Assembly: GCF_003060885.1 (NCBI RefSeq)
Contig: NZ_QAIG01000008.1
Span: 35,894-99,893, forward strand
Length of the DNA stretch: 64,000 nt
From: Pseudomonas sp. HMWF032
Lineage (GTDB): Bacteria > Pseudomonadota > Gammaproteobacteria > Pseudomonadales > Pseudomonadaceae
Reading direction: 5' to 3'
Below the pieces are notes generated by a model. That model saw only the letters and a list, made by a program, of their open reading frames with translations. It ran no database searches and had not been told where the DNA came from. Position numbers and translations under genes: made by a program. Numbering within the stretch: position 1 is the stretch's first letter; the number at the start of each line of letters is the position of its first letter. Positions 54,850 through 63,739 of the stretch are shown one piece after another.

Positions 54850-55743
54850 ATGGCCACCGCCAACCCGCGTCGCGGGTATATTCTCGGCCTGACCGCCTAC
54901 ATCATCTGGGGCCTGTTCCCGCTCTATTTCAAAGCCATCCAGAGCGTGCCGGCACTGGAAATCATCGTCCATCGTGCACTCTGGTCCGCGCTGTTCGGCG
55001 CGTTGTTGCTGCTGGTATGGAAGCACCCCGGCTGGCTGCGCGAGCTGCTCAACAACCCCAAACGCTTTGCCGTACTGGCCTTGAGCGGTGTGCTGATCGC
55101 CAGCAACTGGCTGGTGTATGTGTGGGCGGTGAATAACGAGCGCATGCTCGAAGCCAGCCTGGGCTACTACATCAACCCGCTGGTGAACGTGCTGCTGGGC
55201 ATGCTGATTCTCGGTGAACGCTTGCGCCGCCTGCAGTGGCTGGCCGTGGCCCTGGCCACGCTGGGTGTATTGCAGCAGCTGTGGCAGGTCGGCAGTATTC
55301 CCTGGGTATCCCTGGTGCTGGCGCTGACCTTTGGCTTCTACGGGATTATCCGCAAACAGGCGCCGGTTGCCGCGCTGCCCGGCCTGGTGGTGGAAACCTG
55401 GTTGCTGCTGCCACTGGCATTGGGCTGGTTGTTGCTGCACCCCGCAGCAATGAGCACTCAAGCTGACTTCTGGAGCACCCCGGAAGCGCTGTGGCTGATC
55501 GCCGCCGGCCCGATCACCCTGGTGCCGCTGGTGTGTTTCAACGCAGCCGCCCGCCATCTGCCCTACACCACCCTGGGCTTTCTCCAGTACCTGGCGCCGA
55601 CCCTGGTGCTGCTGCAGGCGATTTTTCTGTTCGGGGAGCATTTCGACCCGAGCAAGCTGCTGGCGTTTATCTGCATCTGGACGGGGCTGGCGATCTACAG
55701 CGTGGATGCCTGGCTAAGCCTGCGCAAACGTCCGACTGAGTAA
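54850..55743 (+). CDS. rarD: EamA-family transporter RarD
   Basis: Integral membrane protein of 297 residues with about ten hydrophobic segments in two EamA halves. It opens with RRGYILGLTAYIIWGLFPLYFKAI, as RarD proteins do, and ends with the TTLGFLQYLAPTLVLL helix of the second half. It is a drug/metabolite-type permease; the substrate is unknown (chloramphenicol resistance is a reported overexpression phenotype). Confidence 0.93.
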   Translation: MATANPRRGYILGLTAYIIWGLFPLYFKAIQSVPALEIIVHRALWSALFGALLLLVWKHPGWLRELLNNPKRFAVLALSGVLIASNWLVYVWAVNNERMLEASLGYYINPLVNVLLGMLILGERLRRLQWLAVALATLGVLQQLWQVGSIPWVSLVLALTFGFYGIIRKQAPVAALPGLVVETWLLLPLALGWLLLHPAAMSTQADFWSTPEALWLIAAGPITLVPLVCFNAAARHLPYTTLGFLQYLAPTLVLLQAIFLFGEHFDPSKLLAFICIWTGLAIYSVDAWLSLRKRPTE

Positions 55744-55844
55744 AAAACAACCAGCCAGCTGTAGCGCCCGCAGCCGCTGGTCTGCAGCCAGTTGCCCCCG
55801 GCTTATCCACAGAAGCATCCCCGGCCTTTGTGCACAACACGCCA

Positions 55845-55871
55845 CTAAGTGCTTAAAAAATAAGCACTTAG
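55845..55871. repeat. Perfect 11-bp inverted repeat with A5 loop
   Basis: CTAAGTGCTTA (55845-55855), AAAAA, TAAGCACTTAG (55861-55871). It lies between the first DnaA box and the gcvR terminator and may be a second terminator or a protein site. Confidence 0.6.
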
Positions 55872-55872
55872 C

Positions 55873-55908
55873 AAAAAGCCCCGGGGCACTAGGCGGTGCT
55901 CCGGGGCT
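55873..55908 (-). terminator. Terminator of the GNAT-gcvR operon
   Basis: AGCCCCGG (55877-55884) pairs with CCGGGGCT (55901-55908), with an inner GCAC/GTGC pair. On the minus strand a TTTTT run follows, as expected for transcripts coming from gcvR. Confidence 0.8.
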
Positions 55909-55962
55909 CCTCATGCTACGCACAGAGTTATCCACATCGATCGTGGATAAGCAGTGGCTCTA

Positions 55963-56110
55963 GCGGGATGTTGAAGCGTAGGCGAGGCAGGCAAGACAAG
56001 GCAAAAACTGGCGAGGAAGCGGAGTTTGCTGGTGCAAATGAGCATTCCGAGCCTGTTTTTAACGCCGTATTGCCAACGCAGGTAGTCTTCAACGGCCTGC
56101 TAGTCTTCAG
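55963..56110. repeat. Dispersed repeat, copy 2
   Basis: The core GGCGAGGAAGCGGAGTTTG...AAATGAGCATTCCGAGCCTGTTTTTAACGC (56010-56064) matches copy 1 at 53578-53632. Outer arms GTTGAAG (near 55970) and CTTCAAC (near 56087) are inverted. The right side touches the gcvR stop codon (56100-56102). Confidence 0.65.
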
Positions 56111-56618
56111 CCTGCAGCTTTAGCTCCACCATCAGATCATCAGCCAGGGTTTCCAGATGCGTTTGCAACTGCTCCAGACTCAGGCTCTGCGGTACGCCCA
56201 GCAGGGCCTGAGCCTGGAACAGCAACTCACCACTCATGGGCGTCGGCACCACTTCGGTGTTCAGGCTCTCGACGTTGACCCCGTGACGGCTCAGCAGACG
56301 GGTGATATCACGCACGATGCCTGGCCGATCATTGCCCACCAACTCCAGGCGAATAGCCTGCCAGGCAACTGCCGGCTCGGCGCCACCAGCAGCAACCTGC
56401 ACACGAATGCCATGGGCCTGCAATTGCTCCAGCGCCGCGACCAGGCCGGAATGTGCAGCCAGCGGTACATCGACCCGCAGGATCCCGGCGAACTGCCCGG
56501 CCATGCGTGACATGCGACTCTCCAGCCAGTTACCACCGTGTTCACTGATGCACTGGGCGATGCGCTCGACCAGACCCGGCTGATCCTGGGCAATAACCGT
56601 CAATACCAGATGATCCAT
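56100..56618 (-). CDS. gcvR: Glycine cleavage system regulator GcvR-like, double ACT domain
   Basis: Protein of 172 residues with two ACT domains: LVLTVIAQDQPGLVERIAQCISEHGGNW at the start and LELVGNDRPGIVRDITRLLSRHGVNVESL near residue 95. GcvR in E. coli binds GcvA to repress the glycine cleavage operon; the exact target in pseudomonads is not certain. It follows the GNAT gene by 21 bases and ends within a dispersed repeat, so its last residues may be repeat-derived. Confidence 0.88.
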   Translation of the reverse strand: MDHLVLTVIAQDQPGLVERIAQCISEHGGNWLESRMSRMAGQFAGILRVDVPLAAHSGLVAALEQLQAHGIRVQVAAGGAEPAVAWQAIRLELVGNDRPGIVRDITRLLSRHGVNVESLNTEVVPTPMSGELLFQAQALLGVPQSLSLEQLQTHLETLADDLMVELKLQAED

Positions 56619-56639
56619 ATGTAACTCCTTATCCGTGGC

Positions 56640-57086
56640 TCACTTCAACGCCAGCCAGTAGGTATAGAACACCTCATCACGCACATAGCCCAGGCGTTCG
56701 TAGAGGGCTTGGCCTGGCAGATTGCTCTTTGCCGTCTCCAACTGCAAACCGCAGGCACCAGTGGCCTCGGCGTGCGTACGCGCAGCGTTCATCAACGCCT
56801 CGCCGACGCCCTGCCGGCGTACCTGCGGGCTGACGTAGAGATCACTGAGCAGCCAGGCCGGCTGCAGAGCCAGCGAGGAGAAGAAGGCGTAGAGCTGGAC
56901 AAAACCCAGCGCAACACCCTGGTCATCGCGGGCCAGCAGAATGACCGAGTCACCCTGGTGCAGGCGCGCAGCGAGAAACGCCTCAACCTCTACCGGCGGT
57001 TTGGCCACCTCGTAAAACACCAGATAAGCGCCAAACAACTCGCTGAGCGCCGGCAGATCCGCAGCCGTAGCAGTCCGTATGTGCAT
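56640..57086 (-). CDS. GNAT family N-acetyltransferase
   Basis: Protein of 148 residues. The acetyl-CoA site is LYVSPQVRRQGVGEALMNAA, with the preceding strand AWLLSDLYV and the later LQLETAKSNLPGQALYERLGY. The substrate is unknown; the LYERLGYVRDEVFYTYWLAL end is like small-molecule acetylases. It is upstream of gcvR in the same operon and divergent from glcB. Confidence 0.92.
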   Translation of the reverse strand: MHIRTATAADLPALSELFGAYLVFYEVAKPPVEVEAFLAARLHQGDSVILLARDDQGVALGFVQLYAFFSSLALQPAWLLSDLYVSPQVRRQGVGEALMNAARTHAEATGACGLQLETAKSNLPGQALYERLGYVRDEVFYTYWLALK

Positions 57087-57382
57087 GAGTCACACCCTCC
57101 ATAACGATGCCGAGGCAGTATAGGCAGAAGCCTACTGCCGGTTAGCGAGTAACACAGACAATAAACTGTGTACTGTTTTTAAATTTATATGAAACAATAT
57201 TCAAAATTTATCGCGACAAAACGCCACATGTAGTGACTGCAAAGCACTTCTTGGTCGCATAGCGACGCGCACCCACTGATTTTCCCCTGATCTTGATGTA
57301 GTATGCCGCGCCTCGGACTACATGATTTATTTCCCATGTACGACGCGGCTATTGAGTAGAGCTGAGCAGAGTGAGGCAAGTG
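57087..57382. other. glcB upstream region
   Basis: The gap between the GNAT gene and glcB is A/T-rich at 57175-57215 (a likely promoter or UP region). It holds a nested hairpin just before glcB: GCCGCG (57305-57310) with CGCGGC (57344-57349) outside, and ACATG (57320-57324) with CATGT (57335-57339) inside. The hairpin would be in the 5' leader. Confidence 0.55.
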
Positions 57383-59560
57383 ATGACTGAACGCGTTCAA
57401 GTAGGCAGCCTGCAGGTTGCCAAAGTGCTGTTCGACTTCGTGAATAACGAAGCCATCCCCGGTACCGGCATTGCTGCCGAGACGTTCTGGGCGGGTGCCG
57501 AAGCGGTGATCAATGACCTGGCCCCGAAAAACCGTGCGCTGCTCGCCAAACGCGATGCGATTCAGGCGCAGATCGACGGCTGGCACCAGGCTCGTGCGGG
57601 CCAGGCCCATGACGCGGCAGCCTACAAAGCCTTCCTCGAAGAAATCGGTTACCTGCTGCCGGAGCCGGCGGACTTCCAGGCCACCACGCAAAACGTCGAC
57701 GAAGAAATCGCCCGTCTGGCCGGTCCGCAGCTGGTTGTACCAGTGATGAACGCGCGCTTCGCCCTGAACGCCTCCAACGCCCGCTGGGGCTCGCTGTACG
57801 ACGCGCTATACGGCACTGACGTGATCAGCGAAGAAGGCGGCGCTGAAAAAGGCAAGGGTTACAACAAAGTCCGTGGTGACAAGGTCATCGCCTTTGCCCG
57901 CGCCTTCCTTGATGAAGCCGCACCGCTGGAAGGTGCCTCCCACGTCGATGCCACCGCCTACACCGTGGTTGACGGCCAACTCGCTGTTGCACTGAAAAAC
58001 GGCAGCCGCACCGGTCTGACAAACGTCGCCCAGTTCATCGCCTTCCAGGGCGATGCTGCTGCGCCGACCGCTGTATTGCTCAAGCACAACGGTCTGCATT
58101 TCGAAATCCAGATCGACGCCAGCACTCCAGTCGGCCAAACCGACGCCGCCGGCGTCAAAGACGTGCTGATGGAAGCCGCGCTGACCACCATCATGGACTG
58201 CGAAGATTCCGTTGCCGCCGTGGATGCCGACGATAAAGTCGTGGTCTACAAGAACTGGCTCGGCCTGATGAAGGGCGACCTGGCTGAAGAAGTCGCCAAA
58301 GGCGGCAAGACCTTCACCCGCACCATGAACCCGGACCGCGTCTACACCAAGGCCGACGGTAGTGAACTGACCCTGCACGGCCGCAGCCTGCTGTTCGTGC
58401 GTAACGTCGGCCACCTGATGACCAACCCGGCCATCCTCGACGCCGCCGGCAACGAGATCCCGGAAGGCATTCAGGACGCCCTGTTCACCAGCCTCATCGC
58501 CATCCACAACCTGAATGGCAACACCCGCCGCAAGAACACCCGCACCGGCTCGGTGTACATCGTGAAGCCAAAGATGCACGGCCCGGAAGAAGTCGCTTTC
58601 ACCAGCGAAATTTTCGGCCGCGTTGAAGACGCTCTTGGCCTGCCGCGCAACACACTCAAAGTCGGCATCATGGACGAAGAGCGCCGCACCACCGTCAACC
58701 TGAAAGCCTGCATCAAGGCCGCCAGCGAGCGCGTGGTGTTCATCAACACCGGCTTCCTCGACCGTACTGGTGACGAAATCCACACCTCCATGGAAGCCGG
58801 CGCTGTCGTGCGTAAAGCGGCCATGAAGGCTGAGAAGTGGATCAGCGCCTACGAAAACTGGAACGTCGACATCGGCCTGGCCGCCGGCCTGCAAGGTCGT
58901 GCGCAGATTGGTAAAGGCATGTGGGCCATGCCCGACCTGATGGCTGCGATGGTCGAGCAGAAAATCATGCACCCACTGGCCGGTGCCAACACCGCCTGGG
59001 TACCGTCGCCGACCGCCGCTGCTTTGCACGCCCTGCACTACCACAAGGTTGACGTGTTCGCCCGTCAGGCCGAATTGGCCACGCGTGAGCGCGCGTCGCT
59101 GGACGACATCCTGAGCATTCCGCTGGCCAAAGACACCAACTGGACACCCGAGGAAATCCAGAACGAACTGGACAACAACTCGCAGGGCATCCTCGGCTAC
59201 GTGGTGCGCTGGATCGACCAGGGCGTGGGCTGCTCCAAGGTGCCGGATATCAATGACGTCGGCCTGATGGAAGATCGCGCGACCCTGCGTATCTCCAGCC
59301 AACTGCTGGCCAACTGGCTGCGTCATGGCATTGCCACCGAAGAGCAGATCGTGGCGAGCCTCAAGCGTATGGCACCCGTGGTTGACCGTCAGAACGCCAG
59401 CGACCCGCTGTACCGTCCGCTGGCACCTAACTTCGACAGCAACATCGCCTTCCAGGCGGCGCTGGAGTTGGTCGTCGAAGGCGCCAAGCAGCCGAATGGC
59501 TACACCGAGCCCGTTCTGCACCGCCGTCGCCGCGAGTTCAAGGCCGCCAACGGCCTGTAA
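57383..59560 (+). CDS. glcB: Malate synthase G
   Basis: Protein of 725 residues, full length for isoform G. It joins glyoxylate and acetyl-CoA to malate in the glyoxylate shunt. Blocks visible are [12 protein letters not shown], the catalytic [45 protein letters not shown] and [21 protein letters not shown]. The ATG at 57383 has GAGG 7 bases upstream. It stands alone with its own terminator. Confidence 0.97.
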   Translation: MTERVQVGSLQVAKVLFDFVNNEAIPGTGIAAETFWAGAEAVINDLAPKNRALLAKRDAIQAQIDGWHQARAGQAHDAAAYKAFLEEIGYLLPEPADFQATTQNVDEEIARLAGPQLVVPVMNARFALNASNARWGSLYDALYGTDVISEEGGAEKGKGYNKVRGDKVIAFARAFLDEAAPLEGASHVDATAYTVVDGQLAVALKNGSRTGLTNVAQFIAFQGDAAAPTAVLLKHNGLHFEIQIDASTPVGQTDAAGVKDVLMEAALTTIMDCEDSVAAVDADDKVVVYKNWLGLMKGDLAEEVAKGGKTFTRTMNPDRVYTKADGSELTLHGRSLLFVRNVGHLMTNPAILDAAGNEIPEGIQDALFTSLIAIHNLNGNTRRKNTRTGSVYIVKPKMHGPEEVAFTSEIFGRVEDALGLPRNTLKVGIMDEERRTTVNLKACIKAASERVVFINTGFLDRTGDEIHTSMEAGAVVRKAAMKAEKWISAYENWNVDIGLAAGLQGRAQIGKGMWAMPDLMAAMVEQKIMHPLAGANTAWVPSPTAAALHALHYHKVDVFARQAELATRERASLDDILSIPLAKDTNWTPEEIQNELDNNSQGILGYVVRWIDQGVGCSKVPDINDVGLMEDRATLRISSQLLANWLRHGIATEEQIVASLKRMAPVVDRQNASDPLYRPLAPNFDSNIAFQAALELVVEGAKQPNGYTEPVLHRRRREFKAANGL

Positions 59561-59579
59561 CCCGCAGCTGCAGCCCCAT

Positions 59580-59607
59580 AAAAAACCGCCCTGTTGGGCG
59601 GTTTTTT
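59580..59607. terminator. glcB terminator
   Basis: AAAACCGCCC (59582-59591) pairs with GGGCGGTTTT (59596-59605) around TGTT, followed by further T residues. Confidence 0.9.
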
Positions 59608-59730
59608 ATTGTTGGCAATTAACCGACCAGAGCTCGACGACAGGCGGAGACTGCGCTCTAGACTTACGTCCAATGGCGCAGCGTGCTGGCTCAGCCGACG
59701 ATGGATACTCACAAAAAGGTGAGATCACCC

Positions 59731-61662
59731 ATGAGTACAGCGGACGCTTTGAGCCAGGCCGGCAAGACTGCCGTGCTGCAGAACATCCACGGCACCATGG
59801 CGTTTTTGCAAAAGTTTCCGCCGTTCAATCAAATGGACGCGGCGCATCTGGCTTACCTGGTTGAGAACTGCCAGCTGCGCTTCTACAGCGCAGGCGAAAC
59901 CATCATCAAGCCAACTGACGGCCCGGTTGAGCACTTCTTTATCGTCAAACAAGGCCGTGTCCATGGTGAACGGCCGCATTCAGCGCGGCGCGGCACCGAA
60001 ACCACCTTTGAAATCACCACCGGCGAGTGCTTCCCGCTGGCCGCACTGATTGGTGAGCGCGCCACCCGCACCGAGCATCTGGCCGCCGAAGACACCTTTT
60101 GCCTGCTGCTGAACAAGGCGGCCTTCGTCAAACTCTTTGCACTCTCCAGCCCATTGCGTGACTTCGCCTTGCGCGGGGTGAGCAGCCTGCTCGATCAGGT
60201 CAATCAACAAGTGCAGATGCGCGCCGTGGAAACCCTCGGGGCGCAGTATTCGCTCGACACCCGCCTGGGTGAACTGGCGATGCGCACTCCGATCAGCTGC
60301 CCACCCGAGATGCCACTGCGCGACGCCGTCAAGCTGATGCATGAACAGCATGTGGGCAGCATTGTGATTACCGACCCGGCACTTAAGCCGCTGGGCATCT
60401 TCACCTTGCGCGACCTGCGCCGCGTGGTGGCTGACGGTGTTGATCTGTCACAACCTATCGCCGACCTGATGACCCAGGCACCCTTCCATCTCCCCCCGGA
60501 TGCCAGTGCCTTCGATGCGGCGATGGCGATGACCGAACGGCATATCGCCCACGTTTGCCTGGTTGAGCATGACCAGCTGTGCGGGGTGATTTCCGAGCGG
60601 GATCTGTTCAGCCTGCAGCGGGTCGATCTGGTGCATCTGGCGCGCACCATTCGCCATGCCGGGCGGGTGGAAACCCTGGCGTCGCTGCGCAGCGATGTAC
60701 GCCAACTGGTCGACAGCATGCTCGCCCACGGTGCCAGCTCGACGCAGATCACCCAGCTGATCACCCTGTTCAACGATCACACCGTCTGCCGGGTGATCGA
60801 ACTGACCCTCGAAGACATGGGCACCCCCGGTGTGCCATTCACCTGGCTGGTGTTCGGCAGCGAAGGCCGCAGCGAGCAAACCCTGCACACCGACCAAGAC
60901 AACGGCATTTTGTTCGAAGCCGCCGATGCAACCGAAGCCGCAGCCATTCGCGAGCGCCTGCTACCGCTGGCCCAGGAGATCAACCACCGCCTGGCGCAGT
61001 GTGGCTTTACCCTGTGCAAGGGCAACATCATGGCCGGCAACCCCGAGCTGTGCCTGTCACGTCAGGAGTGGTCGCGGCGTTTCAGCAGTTTTGTCCAGGA
61101 AGCCACCCCGGAGAACCTGCTAGCTTCGAGCATCTATTTCGACCTGCGCGCGGTATGGGGCGAAACCGAGGGTTGCGAGCAGCTGCGCCAGGGCCTGCTG
61201 CAACAGGTGGCCGACAATAGTCTGTTCCAGCGCATGATGGCGGAGAATGCCCTGCGCCAACGCCCGCCGGTGGGCGTGTTTCGGGATTTCGTGGTGGCCC
61301 GCAAGGGGGCCGAAAAGGACACCCTGGACCTCAAGGTGCAGGGCCTGACGCCCTTCGTTGACGGCGCGCGCCTGCTGGCCCTGGCCCATGGCGTGACCGT
61401 CTGCAACACCCTGGAACGGCTGCGCGCGCTGATTCAGCAAGGGGTGATCGAGACTCAGGATGGCGCGGCCTATGAAGAGGCTTATCACTATATTCAGCAG
61501 GCACGGATGCAGCAGCACCAGCTGCAGGCACGCAATAGCCAGCCCTACTCCAACCGGGTTGACCCTGACCACCTCAACCACCTCGACCGGCGCATCCTGC
61601 GTGAGTCTTTCCGCCAGGCGCAGCGGCTGCAGAGCAGCCTGGCTGTGAGGTACCAACTATGA
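59731..61662 (+). CDS. cNMP-binding/CBS/DUF294 putative nucleotidyltransferase
   Basis: Protein of 643 residues. Domains in order: a cyclic-nucleotide-binding-like domain (about 25-135), two CBS domains (about 185-300), a DUF294 nucleotidyltransferase domain with GSEGRSEQTLHTDQDNG near 375-390, and a DUF294 C-terminal domain (about 500-600). The GS...DxD pattern is like GlnD-type uridylyltransferases, so it may modify a protein in response to a nucleotide. The ATG at 59731 has AAGGTGAG upstream. Its end overlaps the exonuclease gene (ATGA), a common pairing. Confidence 0.92.
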   Translation: MSTADALSQAGKTAVLQNIHGTMAFLQKFPPFNQMDAAHLAYLVENCQLRFYSAGETIIKPTDGPVEHFFIVKQGRVHGERPHSARRGTETTFEITTGECFPLAALIGERATRTEHLAAEDTFCLLLNKAAFVKLFALSSPLRDFALRGVSSLLDQVNQQVQMRAVETLGAQYSLDTRLGELAMRTPISCPPEMPLRDAVKLMHEQHVGSIVITDPALKPLGIFTLRDLRRVVADGVDLSQPIADLMTQAPFHLPPDASAFDAAMAMTERHIAHVCLVEHDQLCGVISERDLFSLQRVDLVHLARTIRHAGRVETLASLRSDVRQLVDSMLAHGASSTQITQLITLFNDHTVCRVIELTLEDMGTPGVPFTWLVFGSEGRSEQTLHTDQDNGILFEAADATEAAAIRERLLPLAQEINHRLAQCGFTLCKGNIMAGNPELCLSRQEWSRRFSSFVQEATPENLLASSIYFDLRAVWGETEGCEQLRQGLLQQVADNSLFQRMMAENALRQRPPVGVFRDFVVARKGAEKDTLDLKVQGLTPFVDGARLLALAHGVTVCNTLERLRALIQQGVIETQDGAAYEEAYHYIQQARMQQHQLQARNSQPYSNRVDPDHLNHLDRRILRESFRQAQRLQSSLAVRYQL

Positions 61663-62366
61663 GCAAGTTCACCTGGTTTAGCGGGCGTGGCCCCGCGCTG
61701 ACTCAGGCGCAACTGGAGCGGCGCGGCAACCTGGCCGCCCCCCGCACACACGATGAGCGTCCGCTGCAGCAGCAGCGCTTCGTGGTTCTCGACCTGGAAA
61801 CCAGCGGTCTGAATATGCGCCGCGATCAGGTGCTGTCGATTGGCGCGGTGGTGATCGACAACGGCGCAATTGACCTCAGCCAGCAGTTCGAATGCACCTT
61901 GCTCCGTGAAGGCCACCAGGCCAGCGCCAGTACATTGATCCACGGCATCGCCCCCAGCGAAATCGCCAATGGCGAAGACCCCGCACAAGCCTTGCTGACG
62001 TTTATGGAGTTTGTCGGTAACAGCCCGCTGCTGGCCTTTCATGCTGGGTTCGACCAAGGCATGTTGGCCCGTGCACTGAAGCAGACGCTGGACTACCGCT
62101 TACAGCACCGGTTCTTCGATGTCGCTGAACTGGCGCCGATGCTCTGCCCACAGGCCGACATCCGCCACGGCGGGCTCGATGACTGGACCCGCTATTTCGG
62201 CCTGCAGGTGCATCAACGCCACCACGCCAGCGCCGACGCCCTGGCCACCGCCGAGCTGGCGCTGATTCTGTTCAGCAAGGCACGCAGCCAGCAGCTCGAC
62301 AGCCTGCACGCGCTGGAACAGCAGCTCACGGGTTACCGTCGACGGCAGCACGCGCACTCGCTGTAG
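61659..62366 (+). CDS. DEDDh 3'-5' exonuclease (DnaQ-like)
   Basis: Protein of 235 residues. The exonuclease motifs are I (VVLDLETSGLN, about 42-52), II (LLAFHAGFD) and III with H and D in HHASADALATAEL. This is the DnaQ/PolC-like family often coupled to the DUF294 nucleotidyltransferase, here by an ATGA overlap. The shared operon suggests a joint role in nucleotide or RNA end signalling, unproven. Confidence 0.92.
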   Translation: MSKFTWFSGRGPALTQAQLERRGNLAAPRTHDERPLQQQRFVVLDLETSGLNMRRDQVLSIGAVVIDNGAIDLSQQFECTLLREGHQASASTLIHGIAPSEIANGEDPAQALLTFMEFVGNSPLLAFHAGFDQGMLARALKQTLDYRLQHRFFDVAELAPMLCPQADIRHGGLDDWTRYFGLQVHQRHHASADALATAELALILFSKARSQQLDSLHALEQQLTGYRRRQHAHSL

Positions 62367-62375
62367 TGGCGCACC

Positions 62376-63692
62376 CTAGAGATCGCGCATCAACAGGCCG
62401 TACTCCAGTTGCACCTCAGGCGGCACCGGCAGGTACAGCATGTGACCGTCGCCCGGAGCGACTGACATGGCTTGGCCCTGACGGTTTTCCAGCTGGTCCA
62501 GGGTAAAGCGCAGATTGCCCTGGGGCGTCATCAGCTCCAGCCCATCGCCCACGGCAAAGCGGTTTTTCACCCGCACTTCAGCCAGCTCACCACGCCGCTC
62601 GCCGGTCAGCTCACCGACAAACTGCTGCTGTTCCGACACCGAACTGCCGCGCTCATAGTTCTGATACTCATCGTGCACATGGCGGCGCAGAAAACCCTCG
62701 GTGTAGCCGCGATGGGCCAGGGACTCCAGGGTCGTCATCAGGGATTTGTCGAAGGGCCTGCCGGCCACCGCATCGTCAATGGCCTTGCGGTACACCTGAG
62801 CGGTGCGCGCCACGTAGTAGTGGGATTTGGTACGGCCCTCGATTTTCAGCGAATGCACGCCCATTTGCACCAGGCGCTCGACATGCTGCACCGCGCGCAG
62901 GTCCTTGGAATTCATGATGTAGGTACCGTGTTCATCCTCAAAGGCAGCCATTTGCTCGCCAGGGCGGCTGGCATCTTCCAGCAGAAACAGCTGCTCGGTC
63001 GGCGCCCCCACGCCTAAGGTCGGTTCGACAATCTGCACCACCTCACCCAGCTCGTTCTCGCCGGCCGGAGTGGCCTGGTACTGCCAGCGACAGGCATTGG
63101 TGCAGCTGCCCTGGTTGGGGTCGCGCTTATTGATATAGCCCGACAGCAGGCAGCGCCCGGAATAAGCCATGCACAGCGCGCCGTGGACAAACACCTCCAG
63201 CTGCATGCCCGGCACTTGCTGGCGAATTTCGCCAATTTCCTCCAGCGACAGCTCGCGCGACAGAATGACCCGACTCAAGCCCTGCTGCTGCCAGAACTGC
63301 ACGCTGGCCCAGTTCACCGCATTGGCCTGCACCGACAGGTGAATCGGCATTTGCGGGAAGTGTTCGCGCACCAGCATGATCAACCCGGGGTCGGACATGA
63401 TCAGTGCATCCGGCCCCATCAGCACCACCGGCAGCAGGTCACGCAGAAAGGTCTTCAGCTTGGCGTTATGCGGCGCGATGTTGACCACCACATAGAACTG
63501 CTTGCCCTGGGCATGCGCCTCACGGATACCCGCCTCCAGATTGGCGTGATCGAACTCATTGTTGCGTACCCGCAGGCTGTAGCGCGGCTGCCCGGCATAC
63601 ACCGCATCCGCGCCATAGGCGAAGGCATAACGCATGTTTTTCAGGGTGCCGGCTGGCGAGAGCAGCTCGGGGTAACGCGGAATCGATGCCAT
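62376..63692 (-). CDS. trhP: tRNA 5-hydroxyuridine synthase TrhP-like (U32 peptidase family, YegQ)
   Basis: Protein of 438 residues. The U32 signature E-V-F-V-H-G-A-L-C-M-A-Y-S-G-R-C is present near residue 170, with further Cys at GSCTNACRW for an Fe-S cluster. PELLSPAGTLKNMRYAFAYGADAVYAG opens the protein. In E. coli YegQ (TrhP) makes 5-hydroxyuridine at tRNA U34 using prephenate. The ATG at 63692 is the first good start; a TTG six codons upstream is in frame. Convergent with the exonuclease gene. Confidence 0.92.
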   Translation of the reverse strand: MASIPRYPELLSPAGTLKNMRYAFAYGADAVYAGQPRYSLRVRNNEFDHANLEAGIREAHAQGKQFYVVVNIAPHNAKLKTFLRDLLPVVLMGPDALIMSDPGLIMLVREHFPQMPIHLSVQANAVNWASVQFWQQQGLSRVILSRELSLEEIGEIRQQVPGMQLEVFVHGALCMAYSGRCLLSGYINKRDPNQGSCTNACRWQYQATPAGENELGEVVQIVEPTLGVGAPTEQLFLLEDASRPGEQMAAFEDEHGTYIMNSKDLRAVQHVERLVQMGVHSLKIEGRTKSHYYVARTAQVYRKAIDDAVAGRPFDKSLMTTLESLAHRGYTEGFLRRHVHDEYQNYERGSSVSEQQQFVGELTGERRGELAEVRVKNRFAVGDGLELMTPQGNLRFTLDQLENRQGQAMSVAPGDGHMLYLPVPPEVQLEYGLLMRDL

Positions 63693-63739
63693 GGGAAAAC
63701 GCTCAGCCAACGGGGCCGCCCACTCTAGCGCGCGGGCGG

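Larger units (their letters stand above)
55803..55950. other. DnaA-box cluster
   Basis: TTATCCACA, the consensus DnaA box, occurs at 55803-55811 and 55928-55936 on the + strand. An inverted near-match CGTGGATAA is at 55942-55950, six bases from the second. A weaker TTGTGCACA in both orientations lies at 55828-55837. Hairpins separate the boxes. Chance clustering of two perfect 9-mers and one near-match in 150 bases is unlikely, so a DnaA titration or reactivation site is possible. Confidence 0.55.
55744..56099. other. Gap with DnaA boxes, hairpins and a repeat
   Basis: This 356-base stretch has no gene. In order: a DnaA box (55803-55811), the palindrome TTGTGCACAA (55828-55837), a perfect 11-bp hairpin (55845-55871), the gcvR terminator (55873-55908), two inverted DnaA boxes (55928-55950), and repeat copy 2 (about 55963-56110). 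Confidence 0.8.

Noticed and set aside
57806..59521. 571-residue open frame opposite glcB
   Set aside because: Antisense shadow of malate synthase G; no start signal and no family resemblance.
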